DNA of 64,000 bases from LMUY01 sp964244585 (GTDB taxonomy: Bacteria; Pseudomonadota; Alphaproteobacteria; Acetobacterales; Acetobacteraceae): the NCBI GenBank assembly GCA_964244585.1, contig CAXTJM010000006.1, forward strand, positions 62,001 to 126,000, given 5' to 3'. The notes beneath the pieces are model-generated. The model ran no database searches. It had not been told where the DNA came from and saw only the letters and a list, made by a program, of their open reading frames with translations. Both the position numbers and the translations under genes were made by a program. Numbering within the stretch: the stretch's first letter is position 1; every line of letters starts with the position of its first letter. This document shows, in pieces, positions 26,294 to 35,380 of the stretch.

Positions 26294-26833
26294 CTAGGCG
26301 TGCCCACCGAGCTGGCGAGCCATCTTCAGATGCTGCTGGATGATCGGCAGGGTGGAGGTGGCGAAAGCCTTCAGGTCGGCGTCCTGGCCGTTGGCAATCT
26401 CATCCTGGTAGGCCTTTACGGTGGCCATATGGTCGACTACCTGATCGTGCAGGTAAAGCCGATCGAACGCGGCGGGGCGGGCTGCGGTCAGCGCCGTCAT
26501 CTGGTCCTGCGCCATCGCGGGCGGCGTGGCGTCCGGCGTGACCCCCTTGCTCTGCGCGATTGTCATCAGCTGCTGGGTGGTCTTGGTATGGGCATCCACC
26601 ATCCTGGATGCGAAAGCCTTGACGCGGGCGGAGCGTGCCTTGGTTGCGGCAAGTTGGCCTTCCTGCACTTCGCCGGCGTCACTGCCGGCCGCCATCATCA
26701 CGAAGGTTTGGTCGGCGGCAGCCAAAGCGGGCGGCGGCGGCGCGGCGGCGGCGACCGGCGGCGGGGAATTGCTGGCGCAGGCGGCGAGCGGCAGCAGCGC
26801 GGCGGCGAACAGCCAGCGGGCGGAACGGATCAT
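26294..26833 (-). CDS. DUF4142 domain lipoprotein
   Basis: The 179-residue product has a lipoprotein signal peptide (LLPLAAC, Cys19), a Pro/Ala-rich linker, then a ferritin-like helical domain: DQTFVMMAAGSDAGEVQEGQLA, KAFASRMVDAHTKTTQQL and FDRLYLHDQVVDHMATVKAYQ. This is the DUF4142 pattern, with conserved His residues on its helices. It is predicted to sit in the periplasm; function is unknown, with stress roles suggested for relatives. The ATG at 26833 has a GGAG site nine bases before it. A strong terminator follows. Confidence 0.88.
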   Translation of the reverse strand: MIRSARWLFAAALLPLAACASNSPPPVAAAAPPPPALAAADQTFVMMAAGSDAGEVQEGQLAATKARSARVKAFASRMVDAHTKTTQQLMTIAQSKGVTPDATPPAMAQDQMTALTAARPAAFDRLYLHDQVVDHMATVKAYQDEIANGQDADLKAFATSTLPIIQQHLKMARQLGGHA

Positions 26834-26910
26834 GGGCAAACACTCCAAAATAGCAGGGTATGAGCCTGCCCAACGCCAAACGGCGTGAATCGTTCACCAT
26901 TGCGTCACGT

Positions 26911-27864
26911 TCATCGCGCATGGCGGAAACGCTCCACCGCCGCCACCAGCGACCTGCGGATGCCAGGCTCCAGCGCGGAGTGCCCGGCGTCCGGGATGAC
27001 CGTCAGCCGGGCCGCGGGCCATGCCGCAGCCAATTCGAAGGCCGTGCGCGCGGGACACACCATGTCATAGCGACCCTGCACGATCTCGGCCGGCAAATGG
27101 CCGATCCGGTGCATGTGGCCGAGCAGCCCCTCCGGCGGCAGGAACAGGTCGTGCGCGAAGTAATACGCTTCAATCCGTGCCAGGCCCAAGGCCGTGCGGT
27201 CTTGCGCGAAGGAGGCCACCGTGTCCGGGCTGGGCAGCAAGGTGGAGCAGGATCCCTCGTATACCGACCAGGCGCGGGCCGCGGACATGTGGATCGCCGG
27301 ATCGGGATGGTTCAGCCGGCGCAGATAGGACCCGAGGATGTCGCTGCGCTCGTGCTCCGGCAGGTATTGCACGAATAGGGCGTGCGCATCGGGGAAGATC
27401 GCACCCAGGCCGTGCAGGAACCAGTCGACCTCCACCCGGCGGCCCAAAAAGACGCCGCGCAGCACCAGCCCAGCCACGCGGCTTGGATGCGCCTGGGCAT
27501 AGGCAAGCGCCAGGGTCGATCCCCAGGAGCCGCCGAACAGCAGCCAGCGGTCCAGCCCGAGATGGCGGCGGAGCTGCTCGATATCCTCCACCAGATCGGC
27601 CGTCGTGTTCGCCACCAGGCTGCCGAGCGGGCGGGACCTGCCGGCGCCGCGCTGGTCGAACAGCACAACGCGCCAGAACGCCGGGTCGAAGAACCGGCGG
27701 TGCACGGCGCCGGCGCCCGCGCCGGGGCCGCCATGCAGGAACAGCACCGGCTGGCCTCGCGGATGTCCCACTTGCTCCCAATACATGACGTGGCCGCCGG
27801 AGACGGGCATGTAGCCGGTCTCGAACGGCCCGATCTCCGGGAAAAGGTCTCCACCGCGCGGCAT
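26911..27864 (-). CDS. pip: Proline iminopeptidase-like alpha/beta hydrolase (S33)
   Basis: This roughly 317-residue protein has the S33 layout: oxyanion motif HGGPGAG near residue 50, FDQRGAGRSRP, the nucleophile GGSWGSTLALAYAQAHP near 115, and a catalytic His in DAGHSALEPG near the end. MYWEQVGHPRGQPVLFLHG matches family 33 prolyl aminopeptidases, which remove N-terminal Pro from peptides. I chose the ATG at 27864. The open frame goes further upstream only across the divergent DUF423 gene. Confidence 0.88.
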   Translation of the reverse strand: MPRGGDLFPEIGPFETGYMPVSGGHVMYWEQVGHPRGQPVLFLHGGPGAGAGAVHRRFFDPAFWRVVLFDQRGAGRSRPLGSLVANTTADLVEDIEQLRRHLGLDRWLLFGGSWGSTLALAYAQAHPSRVAGLVLRGVFLGRRVEVDWFLHGLGAIFPDAHALFVQYLPEHERSDILGSYLRRLNHPDPAIHMSAARAWSVYEGSCSTLLPSPDTVASFAQDRTALGLARIEAYYFAHDLFLPPEGLLGHMHRIGHLPAEIVQGRYDMVCPARTAFELAAAWPAARLTVIPDAGHSALEPGIRRSLVAAVERFRHAR

Positions 27865-27925
27865 CGCGGCGGATGGTATCGCGGGTCCGGGCCGGGCGGA
27901 ACTACGGTTTAGGGGATTATGGCGG

Positions 27926-28291
27926 GTGTACAGGCTTTGGATCGGGTTGGGCGGCGTGTTCGGGGCCGCCGCGGTCGGGATGGCTGCGGCGGCGGCCCAT
28001 GCCATGGCCGGGCTGTCGCCCGCCGCGCTGCACGTGGTGGATAGCGGCATCCAGATCCAGGGCTGGCACGCGCTCGCGCTGGTGGCCTGCGGCGTCTGGG
28101 CAGAGCGGCGCGGTGGGCTGGCGCACTGCGCCGGGGCGGCATTCGCTTTGGGCACGGTGCTGTTCTGCAGCGCGGTCTATGCCTTCGGCCTCGCCGGGGT
28201 TTCGCTGGACGCCGTCGCGCCCGTTGGCGGCATCCTGTTGATGCTGGGCTGGCTGCTGCTGGCTGCTTCGGCGCTTCGGCGTGATCGGTAG
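27926..28291 (+). CDS. DUF423 family membrane protein
   Basis: The 121-residue product has four hydrophobic helices and the DUF423 pattern: GGVFGAAAVGMAAAAAHAM near residue 10, then a second pair with LGTVLFCSAVYAFGL and PVGGILLMLGWLLLAASAL. Function is unknown. It begins with GTG and overlaps the start of the following methyltransferase gene by 11 bases, so the pair is probably coupled. Confidence 0.85.
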   Translation: MYRLWIGLGGVFGAAAVGMAAAAAHAMAGLSPAALHVVDSGIQIQGWHALALVACGVWAERRGGLAHCAGAAFALGTVLFCSAVYAFGLAGVSLDAVAPVGGILLMLGWLLLAASALRRDR

Positions 28292-29213
28292 CGCCTATCT
28301 GGCCGCCGAGGGGTTCGAAGCCGTGTTGGCGCAGGAGTTGACGCGGAGCGGGGTGGCGGTCACGGCGTGGCACGGCCGGCTGGCCTTGTCGCAAGACCCG
28401 CCGCAGCCGAGCGCCTGGGCGCTGGACGTCTGGACCGCGCCGTTGGAACTGCCCGCCCCCTCGGTCAAGGCAGCGGCGGATGCGTTGCGCGCGATCCAGC
28501 GGAACTGGGCGGGCTATGCCTGCGGCCATCACCGCCGCTCCGCCCTGGTCGCCGCACGCCTGCCACCCGTCCGCGCCCGCCCGCTGGTGTTTCCCGAACC
28601 GGCGCCGACCGCTCATCTCGGGGCCTGGACGCTGCTGGCGCCGGAGCGGCTGCTGGCCAGCGCGAGCAAGACCAGCCCGTTTCCGAATGGCGAGGCGCGG
28701 TTCGTCGAGGACCGGGCCGGACCGCCATCCCGGGCCTACCTGAAACTATGGGAGGCCTGCACCCGCCTCGGCGCCTGGCCGCAGCCTGGCGAGACCTGCC
28801 TCGATCTCGGCGCCTCCCCCGGTGGCTGGAGCTGGGCGTTGGCGCGGCTCGGAGCAAAGGTCACGGCTATCGACCGCGCGCCCTTGGACCCGGCGGTCGC
28901 CGCCTTGCCGGGGGTGCGATGGCAGGAAGGCAGCGCCTTCGCCGTCGAACCCACGCCGGCTGATTGGCTGTTCAGCGACGTCATCGCCTATCCCGCCCCC
29001 CTGCTGGCCCTGGTGCAGCGCTGGGTCGCGTCTGGCCTGGTCCGCCGCATCGTGTGCAGCGTGAAGCTGCAGGGCGAGACCGACCACGCGGCGACGGACG
29101 CCTTCGCCGCCATTCCCGGCGGCCGACTGATGCACCTGCTGCACAACAAGCACGAACTCACCTTCGCCTGGTCCCGCGACCGCTTTGCCGCTGGCGGAAG
29201 CCTTTTGGGCTGA
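28281..29213 (+). CDS. RlmM-like 2'-O-ribose RNA methyltransferase
   Basis: This 310-residue protein has an N-terminal THUMP-like region and a C-terminal FtsJ/RrmJ-type SAM domain. LDLGASPGGWSWALARLGAKVTAID near residue 175 is the SAM site. The Lys of SVKLQGETDH fits the K-D-K-E tetrad that catalyses 2'-O methylation. The closest known relative is RlmM, which modifies C2498 of 23S rRNA. It starts at a GTG inside the end of the DUF423 gene; in E. coli too, rlmM lies next to a DUF423 gene. Confidence 0.8.
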   Translation: MIGSAYLAAEGFEAVLAQELTRSGVAVTAWHGRLALSQDPPQPSAWALDVWTAPLELPAPSVKAAADALRAIQRNWAGYACGHHRRSALVAARLPPVRARPLVFPEPAPTAHLGAWTLLAPERLLASASKTSPFPNGEARFVEDRAGPPSRAYLKLWEACTRLGAWPQPGETCLDLGASPGGWSWALARLGAKVTAIDRAPLDPAVAALPGVRWQEGSAFAVEPTPADWLFSDVIAYPAPLLALVQRWVASGLVRRIVCSVKLQGETDHAATDAFAAIPGGRLMHLLHNKHELTFAWSRDRFAAGGSLLG

Positions 29214-29259
29214 TCCCGTTTGGCGGCTACGCTGCCATCCGGCTGCCTTGGAGTTCATC

Positions 29260-29895
29260 ATGAAGATCGCCGTCCTCCCCGTCACCCCGTTCCAGCAGAA
29301 CTGCTCCATCCTTTGGGACGAGGACACCATGAAGGGCGCCGTGATCGACCCGGGCGGCGAGGTGCCGCGCATCCTGGCGGAGGTCGGGCGGCTTGGCGTC
29401 CTGGTGGAACGGATCGCGCTCACGCATGGCCATATCGACCACGCCGCCGGCGCGGCCGAGCTGAAGGATGCGCTGGGTGGCGTTCCCATCGAGGGGCCGG
29501 ACGAACGCGACCGCTTCCTGCTGGACGGGCTGGCCGAGCAGGGCCGCGCCATGGGCTTGCCGGATGCACGCAATGTGACGCCGGACCGCTGGCTGCATGA
29601 GGGCGACACGCTGGACCTCGGCGGATCGTCCTTCGACGTGCTGCACTGCCCCGGCCACACGCCGGGCCACCTCGTGTTCGTCAACGCCGCGGCGCGCTTC
29701 GCCCTGGTGGGGGACGTGCTGTTCTGCGGCTCCGTCGGGCGCACGGATTTCCCGTATGGCAACGCGCAGGACCTGATCGCCTCCATCCAGGCAAAGCTGC
29801 TTCCGCTGGGCGATGACATGGTGTTCCTGTGCGGCCACGGCCCCGGCTCCTCGATTGGCGCCGAGCGGGCCAGCAACCCGTTCCTGCGAGGCTGA
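29260..29895 (+). CDS. YcbL-like glyoxalase II-type metallo-hydrolase
   Basis: This 211-residue metallo-beta-lactamase-fold protein has the HxHxDH motif in THGHIDHAAG near residue 54, a His in CPGHTPGHLVF, an Asp in GDVLFCGSVGRTDFP, and the final His in LCGHGPGSSIG. The ending SIGAERASNPFL is typical of YcbL-like glyoxalase II homologues, which hydrolyse S-lactoylglutathione. Zinc or iron would be the metal. TTGGAG lies before the ATG. Confidence 0.88.
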   Translation: MKIAVLPVTPFQQNCSILWDEDTMKGAVIDPGGEVPRILAEVGRLGVLVERIALTHGHIDHAAGAAELKDALGGVPIEGPDERDRFLLDGLAEQGRAMGLPDARNVTPDRWLHEGDTLDLGGSSFDVLHCPGHTPGHLVFVNAAARFALVGDVLFCGSVGRTDFPYGNAQDLIASIQAKLLPLGDDMVFLCGHGPGSSIGAERASNPFLRG

Positions 29896-29906
29896 GGCAG
29901 CCTGCC

Positions 29907-30383
29907 ATGGACCGGACCGACCGGACGCTTCTCACCCTGCTGCAGCAGGATTGCACGCTGTCGATCGCCCAGTTGGCCGAGCAGGTGAGCCTGTCCGCAA
30001 CCCCCTGCTGGAAGCGCATCCAGCGGCTGGAAGCAGACGGCACGATCGAACGCCGCGTGGCGCTGGTGAACCCGGATCGGGTGGGCCTGGGGCTGACCGT
30101 GTTCGTCGCCATCGAGGCGGGGGACCACTCCCCTGCCTGGCTGGAACGGTTCGCCGCGGCGATTTCCACCATGCCGGAGGTGATGGAGGCCCACCGCATG
30201 GCAGGCGACGTGGACTACATGCTGCGCGTGGTGACGGCAGACCTGCATGCCTACGATGCATTCTACAAGCGCCTGATCGCCGCGGTGAGCCCGAAGAACG
30301 TCAGCAGCCGGATGAGCATGGAGCGGGTGAAGGCGACCACGGCCCTGCCTTTGCCTCCCGCGGCGGCGCGGCCGCGGAAATGA
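29907..30383 (+). CDS. Lrp/AsnC family transcriptional regulator
   Basis: This 158-residue protein has an N-terminal helix-turn-helix (LSIAQLAEQVSLSATPCWKRIQRLEADG) and a C-terminal RAM domain (VMEAHRMAGDVDYMLRVVTADLHAYDAFY). Such regulators form octamers and respond to amino acids. SATPCWKRIQRLE closely matches the Lrp group. It follows the hydrolase gene by 11 bases. The regulated genes are not evident here. Confidence 0.92.
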   Translation: MDRTDRTLLTLLQQDCTLSIAQLAEQVSLSATPCWKRIQRLEADGTIERRVALVNPDRVGLGLTVFVAIEAGDHSPAWLERFAAAISTMPEVMEAHRMAGDVDYMLRVVTADLHAYDAFYKRLIAAVSPKNVSSRMSMERVKATTALPLPPAAARPRK

Positions 30384-30424
30384 CGGCCGGGGTCGCGCAG
30401 CAACGCCGGGAGTAGCAGACCCGG

Positions 30425-31612
30425 TCAGGTCCCGGGGATGCAGCCGGCGAAGCTGCGGCTGGTCACGGCCTCGGCAGCAAGGCCGGTCCCGGCCGTCGCG
30501 TCCACGAAGCGGCGCGAATCCGGCGCAATGTTCACCGCACCGGCCAGCCACTCGCCGCAATGCGACGCCACCATGCCGCCCGACTCGATCACCCGATTGT
30601 CGCGCATGGCGACGCGGCCGCTCACGCCGTCCACGTCGATGCCCACCTGGGCCCGGCTGACGGCGTTCTCAGCGACCAGCCCGCCCGAGGTGGGGGAGGC
30701 ATACCAGGCGCGGCCGCCCACCCCGAGACCGAAGCCGCACGCACGGGCCGGCCCGCAATCGATGGCGTTGCCTGAAATGGTGGTGCCGGCATAGTCGCCG
30801 CTGGTATGCGGCCATCCGTGGATCAGCAGGCCAGCAAACGCCCCGGCGCCTGGTCGGGTGGTTTCTTCCAGGCGGTTGCCGGATACGGTGCAGCGTAGGC
30901 ATCCACCCAGCACGAGCTGCACGTCCGTGTTGTCGCGGAACAGATTGTGCCGGACGACATCGTTGGCGCCGTCGATCAGCGTCAACCCGTCCGCCCACAT
31001 GGCATGGCGGTCATGCGTGCCGTTGTCCAGCACGGCATTGTCCTCGAACCGGAGGCCGTCCGCCCCTGGATCCGCCACCACGGCGCTGTAGCATGCGACG
31101 TCGCGCACCACCGTGCCGGTGATCGTGACCTCGCGGCCGGTGATGGCGAGACCGCCCATGGAGGCTCGGCCGATCCCGTTGCAGGCCGCGGCGTCGTCGC
31201 GCGCCGGGTCTGCCTTGCCGCCCTCGATCACGAGGTGATCCAGCCGGCTGCCGGAGCCTGCCACCGTGACGGCCCGCTGCGCCGGGTCGGCGGAGGGGGC
31301 GAGGCGCAAGGCTAGGATCGCGCATCCTGCCCCATCCTCGCCGCATCGGCCGCCGCTCGCGCCGGCCGTGGTGAGCGTCACCCGGCGTCGGAGCACCAGG
31401 GGCTGCATGACCACGAAGCGGATGGGCGGCAAGGCAAGGGTCGCTCCGGGCGGTAGCGAATCCAGGCAGTCCTGCAACTGCAAACCGGTCGGGGCAGGAC
31501 TGGTCGACAGCTGGCGGCAGGCATTCAAGCCGCGGGCTTGCTGCCGGACGGTGCAGGCGGCCAACACCACGAGCAGGGCTGCCCCCTGCAAGCAGAGCTG
31601 GCGCCGGACCAT
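30425..31612 (-). CDS. Right-handed beta-helix lipoprotein
   Basis: The 395-residue product has a lipoprotein-type signal (LVVLAAC, Cys20). It then shows successive beta-helix turns between about residues 110 and 350, marked by repeats such as LAITGREVTITGTVVRDVACY, VVRHNLFRDNTDVQLVL and TVSGNRLEETTRPG. This pectate-lyase-like fold usually binds or cleaves polysaccharide, but no catalytic set is clear. Several Cys (GGRCGEDGAGC, GGCLRC) could form disulfides. It ends 41 bases from the Lrp gene and starts four bases after ppa. Confidence 0.75.
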   Translation of the reverse strand: MVRRQLCLQGAALLVVLAACTVRQQARGLNACRQLSTSPAPTGLQLQDCLDSLPPGATLALPPIRFVVMQPLVLRRRVTLTTAGASGGRCGEDGAGCAILALRLAPSADPAQRAVTVAGSGSRLDHLVIEGGKADPARDDAAACNGIGRASMGGLAITGREVTITGTVVRDVACYSAVVADPGADGLRFEDNAVLDNGTHDRHAMWADGLTLIDGANDVVRHNLFRDNTDVQLVLGGCLRCTVSGNRLEETTRPGAGAFAGLLIHGWPHTSGDYAGTTISGNAIDCGPARACGFGLGVGGRAWYASPTSGGLVAENAVSRAQVGIDVDGVSGRVAMRDNRVIESGGMVASHCGEWLAGAVNIAPDSRRFVDATAGTGLAAEAVTSRSFAGCIPGT

Positions 31613-31616
31613 GCCG

Positions 31617-32138
31617 CTACTTGGCGGCGGCGATCGCCTTCACGATCACCGCTTCGGCCGCGGCCTTGTCGGCCCAGCCGGTGACCTTCACCCACTTGCC
31701 CGGCTCGAGGTCCTTGTAGCGGGTGAAGAAATGCTCGATCGCCTTGCGGGTGATTTCCGGCAGATCCTCGATCGCGTGGACGGTCTTGTAAAGCGGATGA
31801 ATCTTGTCGTGCGGGACGCAGATGATCTTCTCATCCTGTCCGCTCTCGTCCGCCATCTGGAGCATGCCGATCGGCCGCGCCCGGATGACCGCGCCCGGCA
31901 CGACGTCGGTCGGTGTCAGCACCAGGGCGTCCGCCGGGTCTCCGTCATCGGCCAGCGTGCCGGGAATGAAGCCGTAGGCGGCGGGATAGGCCATCGGCGT
32001 GAACAGGAAGCGATCGACGAACAGAGCGCCGCTCTCCTTGTCGACCTCGTACTTCACCGCCGAACCCTGGGGGATCTCGATCACGACGTTGATGTCGTGC
32101 GGAGGCTCCTTGCCGATAGCGATCTTGGCGACGTCCAT
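31617..32138 (-). CDS. ppa: Inorganic pyrophosphatase, family I
   Basis: This 173-residue enzyme hydrolyses pyrophosphate, pulling biosynthetic reactions forward. The family I signature is clear: KYEVDKESGALFVDRFL near residue 30, AYPAAYGFIPGTLADDGDPADAL near 52 (Mg-binding Asp residues), and KIHPLYKTVHAIEDLP. The ATG at 32138 matches the family start; a longer frame upstream is not needed. The next plus-strand feature is a tRNA 92 bases away. Confidence 0.96.
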   Translation of the reverse strand: MDVAKIAIGKEPPHDINVVIEIPQGSAVKYEVDKESGALFVDRFLFTPMAYPAAYGFIPGTLADDGDPADALVLTPTDVVPGAVIRARPIGMLQMADESGQDEKIICVPHDKIHPLYKTVHAIEDLPEITRKAIEHFFTRYKDLEPGKWVKVTGWADKAAAEAVIVKAIAAAK

Positions 32139-32230
32139 GGTGTTCCCCGGGTTCGAAACTGGCCGGACCCTAGCGACGGGGCCGAACCTTGCCAAGACAG
32201 GGTGCGGCGGGGCATGGAATGGCGGCGTGT

Positions 32231-32304
32231 GCGCCTGTAGCTCAGTTGGTTAGAGCGGGCCGCTCATAACGGCTTGGTCGCGGGTTCAAGTCCTGCCGGG
32301 CGCA
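32231..32304 (+). tRNA. tRNA with CAT anticodon, probably tRNA-Ile2 (lysidine-modified)
   Basis: A complete cloverleaf can be drawn: acceptor GCGCCTG with CGGGCGC, TA at 8-9, D-stem GCTC/GAGC, anticodon stem GGCCG/CGGCT with loop CTCATAA, and T-stem GCGGG/CCTGC around TTCAAGT, with A as discriminator. The acceptor has a G1-C72 pair and the anticodon stem lacks the three GC pairs of initiators, so it is not tRNA-fMet. The CTTGGTCGC stretch resembles the minor isoleucine tRNA, whose C34 is changed to lysidine. Elongator Met is the alternative. CCA is not encoded. Confidence 0.85.
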
Positions 32305-32420
32305 TGCGCGGCCTCCCATCATCGCCATGCCTTGGCCAAGTGGATAAAGGCCCGTCCAAGGATCAGCCGAGTTGGCTGAATCGCCGACCCTTCTCTGAAC
32401 GTGATGACCTAGGCCGGTGC

Positions 32421-34418
32421 TCAGAGCCGCAAGGTAGAGACGGCGTTCAAGAGCACCGTGTGGGCGGCGGTGATGGCGGCGTTGGCGGCGGTGAGGGCGG
32501 TATCCAACTGGGCGTGCCGGGTTTCGTCCGCATCGAGCTGGCGGAGCAGCCGCGCACGGATGGCGTCTCCGGCGCTGACTGCGGCCAGGTTGCTGCGCAC
32601 GCGCTGCTCATCGGTGTCCACTGCCTCTTGCTGGGTGCCTAGCGCATCACGGTCCGCCGTGCGGGCAGCCTCCTGGGCCCGCAGGTCGGTGATGCGCTTC
32701 AGGGCGGCGCGGGCCGCGTCGCTGGCTCCACGAAGATCGAGCACGGCGGCAACGGCATCTTCGTCATCCAGTATGGTGATCGTCTGCTGGTCGTTGCGGT
32801 CCGTGGCAAACGTGAGCCGCTTGACCTCGCCGGGTTTGAGGTCGGCGGCAAAGCGCCAGGCGGATGCGGTTTCCTCGGTGGGCTTGGCAAAGCCATCGGC
32901 GATCGTGCCGCCGGGGAGCTTCGGTAGCTCCAGCAAGACGTGCCTGGATTCGAGCGCGGAACCAGTCAGCGTCACGTGCACGAGGCTGCGGGTGCGTTCG
33001 TCCACGGTCAGCACGCCGGACGCGACCGTCAGCCCGGCGACCGTCACTTCCTCGTCGTGCTGCCACTCGGCGGTCGTGCGGAGGTCCTGGGCGTAGGAGA
33101 TCAGGCGGCTTTCGCCCGCGGGAATGCCGCCGAGCCGGGCGTCGCCGGCATAGGGTGCACTGGCCGTCATGTCATACAGCGTCAGCACGCCGGCAGGCAG
33201 GCTCGCACCGGATGCGTTGGCAAGGCGGATCGCGGCAAGCGGGTGAGATTGATCCTCGATTGCCAACGCGATCCGGCTGGCAGGCAATTCGCTGTCGAGG
33301 ATGGGGACGGAGGCGCTGTGCCCGGCGGCCAGGATCACGGGCGAGGACATGGTGAATACCGTCTCCTGCGCCGCTTCGGCCACGGAAGCGGCTTCGGCCG
33401 GGGGCGCCATGCCCCCAATTGGGGCCTGAGCCTTCTGCGCCATCAGAGGTGCGGCACGGCTGATCGCTGCCGGAGCAGGCGGCGGCGGGGCCGGGACGAC
33501 ATCCATGGCCGGGTGGGCGCGGCTGTCGATGTCGGGCAGGAGCCGGCCGAGGACCTCTACCGGCACATCCGGACGGGACACGAAGTAGGAGCGGTAGATT
33601 GCCTGGTGGAACGTCACCGGGTTGCCGTACTGGACGGAGAGCGCGACGCCGGACCATGCCGTGCCCGTGGCGTTTTCCAGCGTGGCCCAACCTTGCAGCC
33701 TGGCCTTCGCGGCCGGATCCGCATCCGCGGCGGGCAGCACCAGGCGGTAGGACGCCTTCCAGAGCGGGGCGACGGCGACGTAGCTCACGTGGACGATGCG
33801 CGGGCCCGGCCCGCTGGCATGGATGGTGATGTGGCGGGCGTCCTGCGCAGTCTCGTGGCGGGCGGCGGCCAGGGCGCGGGCGATGCGTTCGCGAAGCGCC
33901 GGGTCGGTGACCTGGACGGCCTCGCTGTCCTCGAGGACGAACTGTTTCAACCCGTCCACGGTCAGCACGCTGACGCGGGTGCGGGAGGGGGTCGGCGCGT
34001 TCGGCTGGACCGGCGTATCCTGCACCAGCTCGGCATTGAGGATGCGCCCGGTCATGGGACGCGGGCCGGCGACATTGACTTCGACACCTTGCAGGCTGTT
34101 GAGGAAGGCGAGCGGAGAGGCCAGGCCATCCTGTCCGAACGGGACGTCGCCGAATGCGGCATGGGTTTCATCCCTGCCTGGAAGTTCGATCCCACCCACG
34201 CCGCCCGCGTCATCGAAAACGACCAGGGATTTCAGCACATCGTCCACCTGGTCCAGCTGGACATCCAGGCCGAGGGTCGCCGGACCATCCACGGCTGCTT
34301 CGTATTCGAAGTAGCCGACACCGGCGGAGGACAGCATGACGCGCTTCAGGATCAGGTCGGCCGCATGGACGGGGGTGGCAAGCGCGGTGGCGGCGAGCAG
34401 GATGGCAGCGACACGCAT
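32421..34418 (-). CDS. DUF4139 domain protein, exported
   Basis: The 665-residue product has a Sec signal peptide (cleavage near VHA-AD, residue 20). Blocks such as VSYVAVAPLWKASYRLVLP near 200 and TAWSGVALSVQYGNPVTF mark the DUF4139 family. A Pro/Ala-rich linker lies near 290-330. The last 120 residues form a long helical, likely coiled-coil region (RITDLRAQEAARTADRDALG). It probably acts in the periplasm or at the outer membrane; function is unknown. The 116 bases between the tRNA and this gene end hold only a small TCAGCC/GGCTGA hairpin. Confidence 0.78.
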   Translation of the reverse strand: MRVAAILLAATALATPVHAADLILKRVMLSSAGVGYFEYEAAVDGPATLGLDVQLDQVDDVLKSLVVFDDAGGVGGIELPGRDETHAAFGDVPFGQDGLASPLAFLNSLQGVEVNVAGPRPMTGRILNAELVQDTPVQPNAPTPSRTRVSVLTVDGLKQFVLEDSEAVQVTDPALRERIARALAAARHETAQDARHITIHASGPGPRIVHVSYVAVAPLWKASYRLVLPAADADPAAKARLQGWATLENATGTAWSGVALSVQYGNPVTFHQAIYRSYFVSRPDVPVEVLGRLLPDIDSRAHPAMDVVPAPPPPAPAAISRAAPLMAQKAQAPIGGMAPPAEAASVAEAAQETVFTMSSPVILAAGHSASVPILDSELPASRIALAIEDQSHPLAAIRLANASGASLPAGVLTLYDMTASAPYAGDARLGGIPAGESRLISYAQDLRTTAEWQHDEEVTVAGLTVASGVLTVDERTRSLVHVTLTGSALESRHVLLELPKLPGGTIADGFAKPTEETASAWRFAADLKPGEVKRLTFATDRNDQQTITILDDEDAVAAVLDLRGASDAARAALKRITDLRAQEAARTADRDALGTQQEAVDTDEQRVRSNLAAVSAGDAIRARLLRQLDADETRHAQLDTALTAANAAITAAHTVLLNAVSTLRL

Positions 34419-34707
34419 GACGGATTCCCCAGATAGCCCTCCCGGCCAGCCTACAACCGCTCCGGCGATGTAGCGATCCATCGATACGAAGTATAGCGGC
34501 CGGCCAGGACGGCGACGAGCGGGCCGATGTCGTCATGGAAAAGCGGCGCCGATGCCTGGCAGCGCGGGCCGGTTACTGACTGATCCGGCAGGCCGGCTTG
34601 GCGCGCAGAGTGTCGCGCGCCACGACGACAGGTCGGGCCACGTGGCTGCCTGGCGTGGATCCCGAAAGCCGCCGGAACCGAGAGGGCCGTGGCTGAGCGT
34701 CCAGGCT

Positions 34708-35139
34708 TCATCGGCTCGGGTCCATGCTGTGGCACAAAGCATCACCACGGGCCCAGGTTACGGCAACAAAGCGCCCGCGGCCGCGAACATCGCAGGCGTG
34801 GTAGCCTTCCATGTCCATGGTGACGCTGATGCCGGGCTGCCCCAGGAGCACGAGCACGATCCCGGCCAGGATGGAGCCGAGCGCGACGCCCGCCATCCGC
34901 GTCTTGGCACGGTCGGACCACGCCGCCACCGCCCGGGGGAAGATGAGTTCCGGGCCGATCGCGCACAAGCCACCCCCGAGCAGGGGAAGTCCCAACATGA
35001 AGTTCTCGGTCTCGATCACCCCGTCGCCGTGGTGCATGGAGCCGATCCATGCCACGACGTCGTAGATGCCCCAGACCGCGGCCCCGCCGCCGCCCGCCAT
35101 GAAAAAGGCCGCCCAGAGGATCCGCTTCCAGGCAGGCAT
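34708..35139 (-). CDS. Small membrane protein of unknown function
   Basis: The frame gives about 143 residues from an ATG at 35139 with three predicted membrane helices (RILWAAFFMAGGGGAAVWGIY, NFMLGLPLLGGGLCAIGPELI, and MAGVALGSILAGIVLVLLG). A short soluble tail of about 35 residues follows with two Cys. A longer frame starts 33 codons upstream. I do not recognise the family. The gaps on either side (34419-34707 and 35140-35380) show no convincing gene. Confidence 0.5.
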   Translation of the reverse strand: MPAWKRILWAAFFMAGGGGAAVWGIYDVVAWIGSMHHGDGVIETENFMLGLPLLGGGLCAIGPELIFPRAVAAWSDRAKTRMAGVALGSILAGIVLVLLGQPGISVTMDMEGYHACDVRGRGRFVAVTWARGDALCHSMDPSR

Positions 35140-35380
35140 CGTTTCGACCGCGGCAGGCGGCGTAGCGTGCCGATGGCGGGTCTTGGCAGGTTGCTTTATC
35201 CCCGGCTCCTGTCGGCTGTGGCGGCCCACGAACGGCAAGGCGGCATGGTGGCCCTATTCGGGGCCTCGGCCAGCTTGCAGATAGCGGATGTCGGCGGGCG
35301 CCTTCTACGGGTAGACATCGCTGCCCACTATGCTGTTTCGAAGTCAAAGCGCAGATGGCTATGCTCGGCCGCCTCCAGGC

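Noticed and set aside
32230..32304. A tRNA boundary starting at T32230 with an alternative 7-bp acceptor pairing
   Set aside because: Starting at G32231 gives the standard T8-A9 positions, a full acceptor stem and a discriminator A; starting at T32230 does not.
34533..34748. A 71-codon minus-strand frame between the DUF4139 gene and the small membrane protein gene
   Set aside because: No homology, no ribosome site and arginine-rich composition; it also overlaps the end of the better-supported membrane protein frame.
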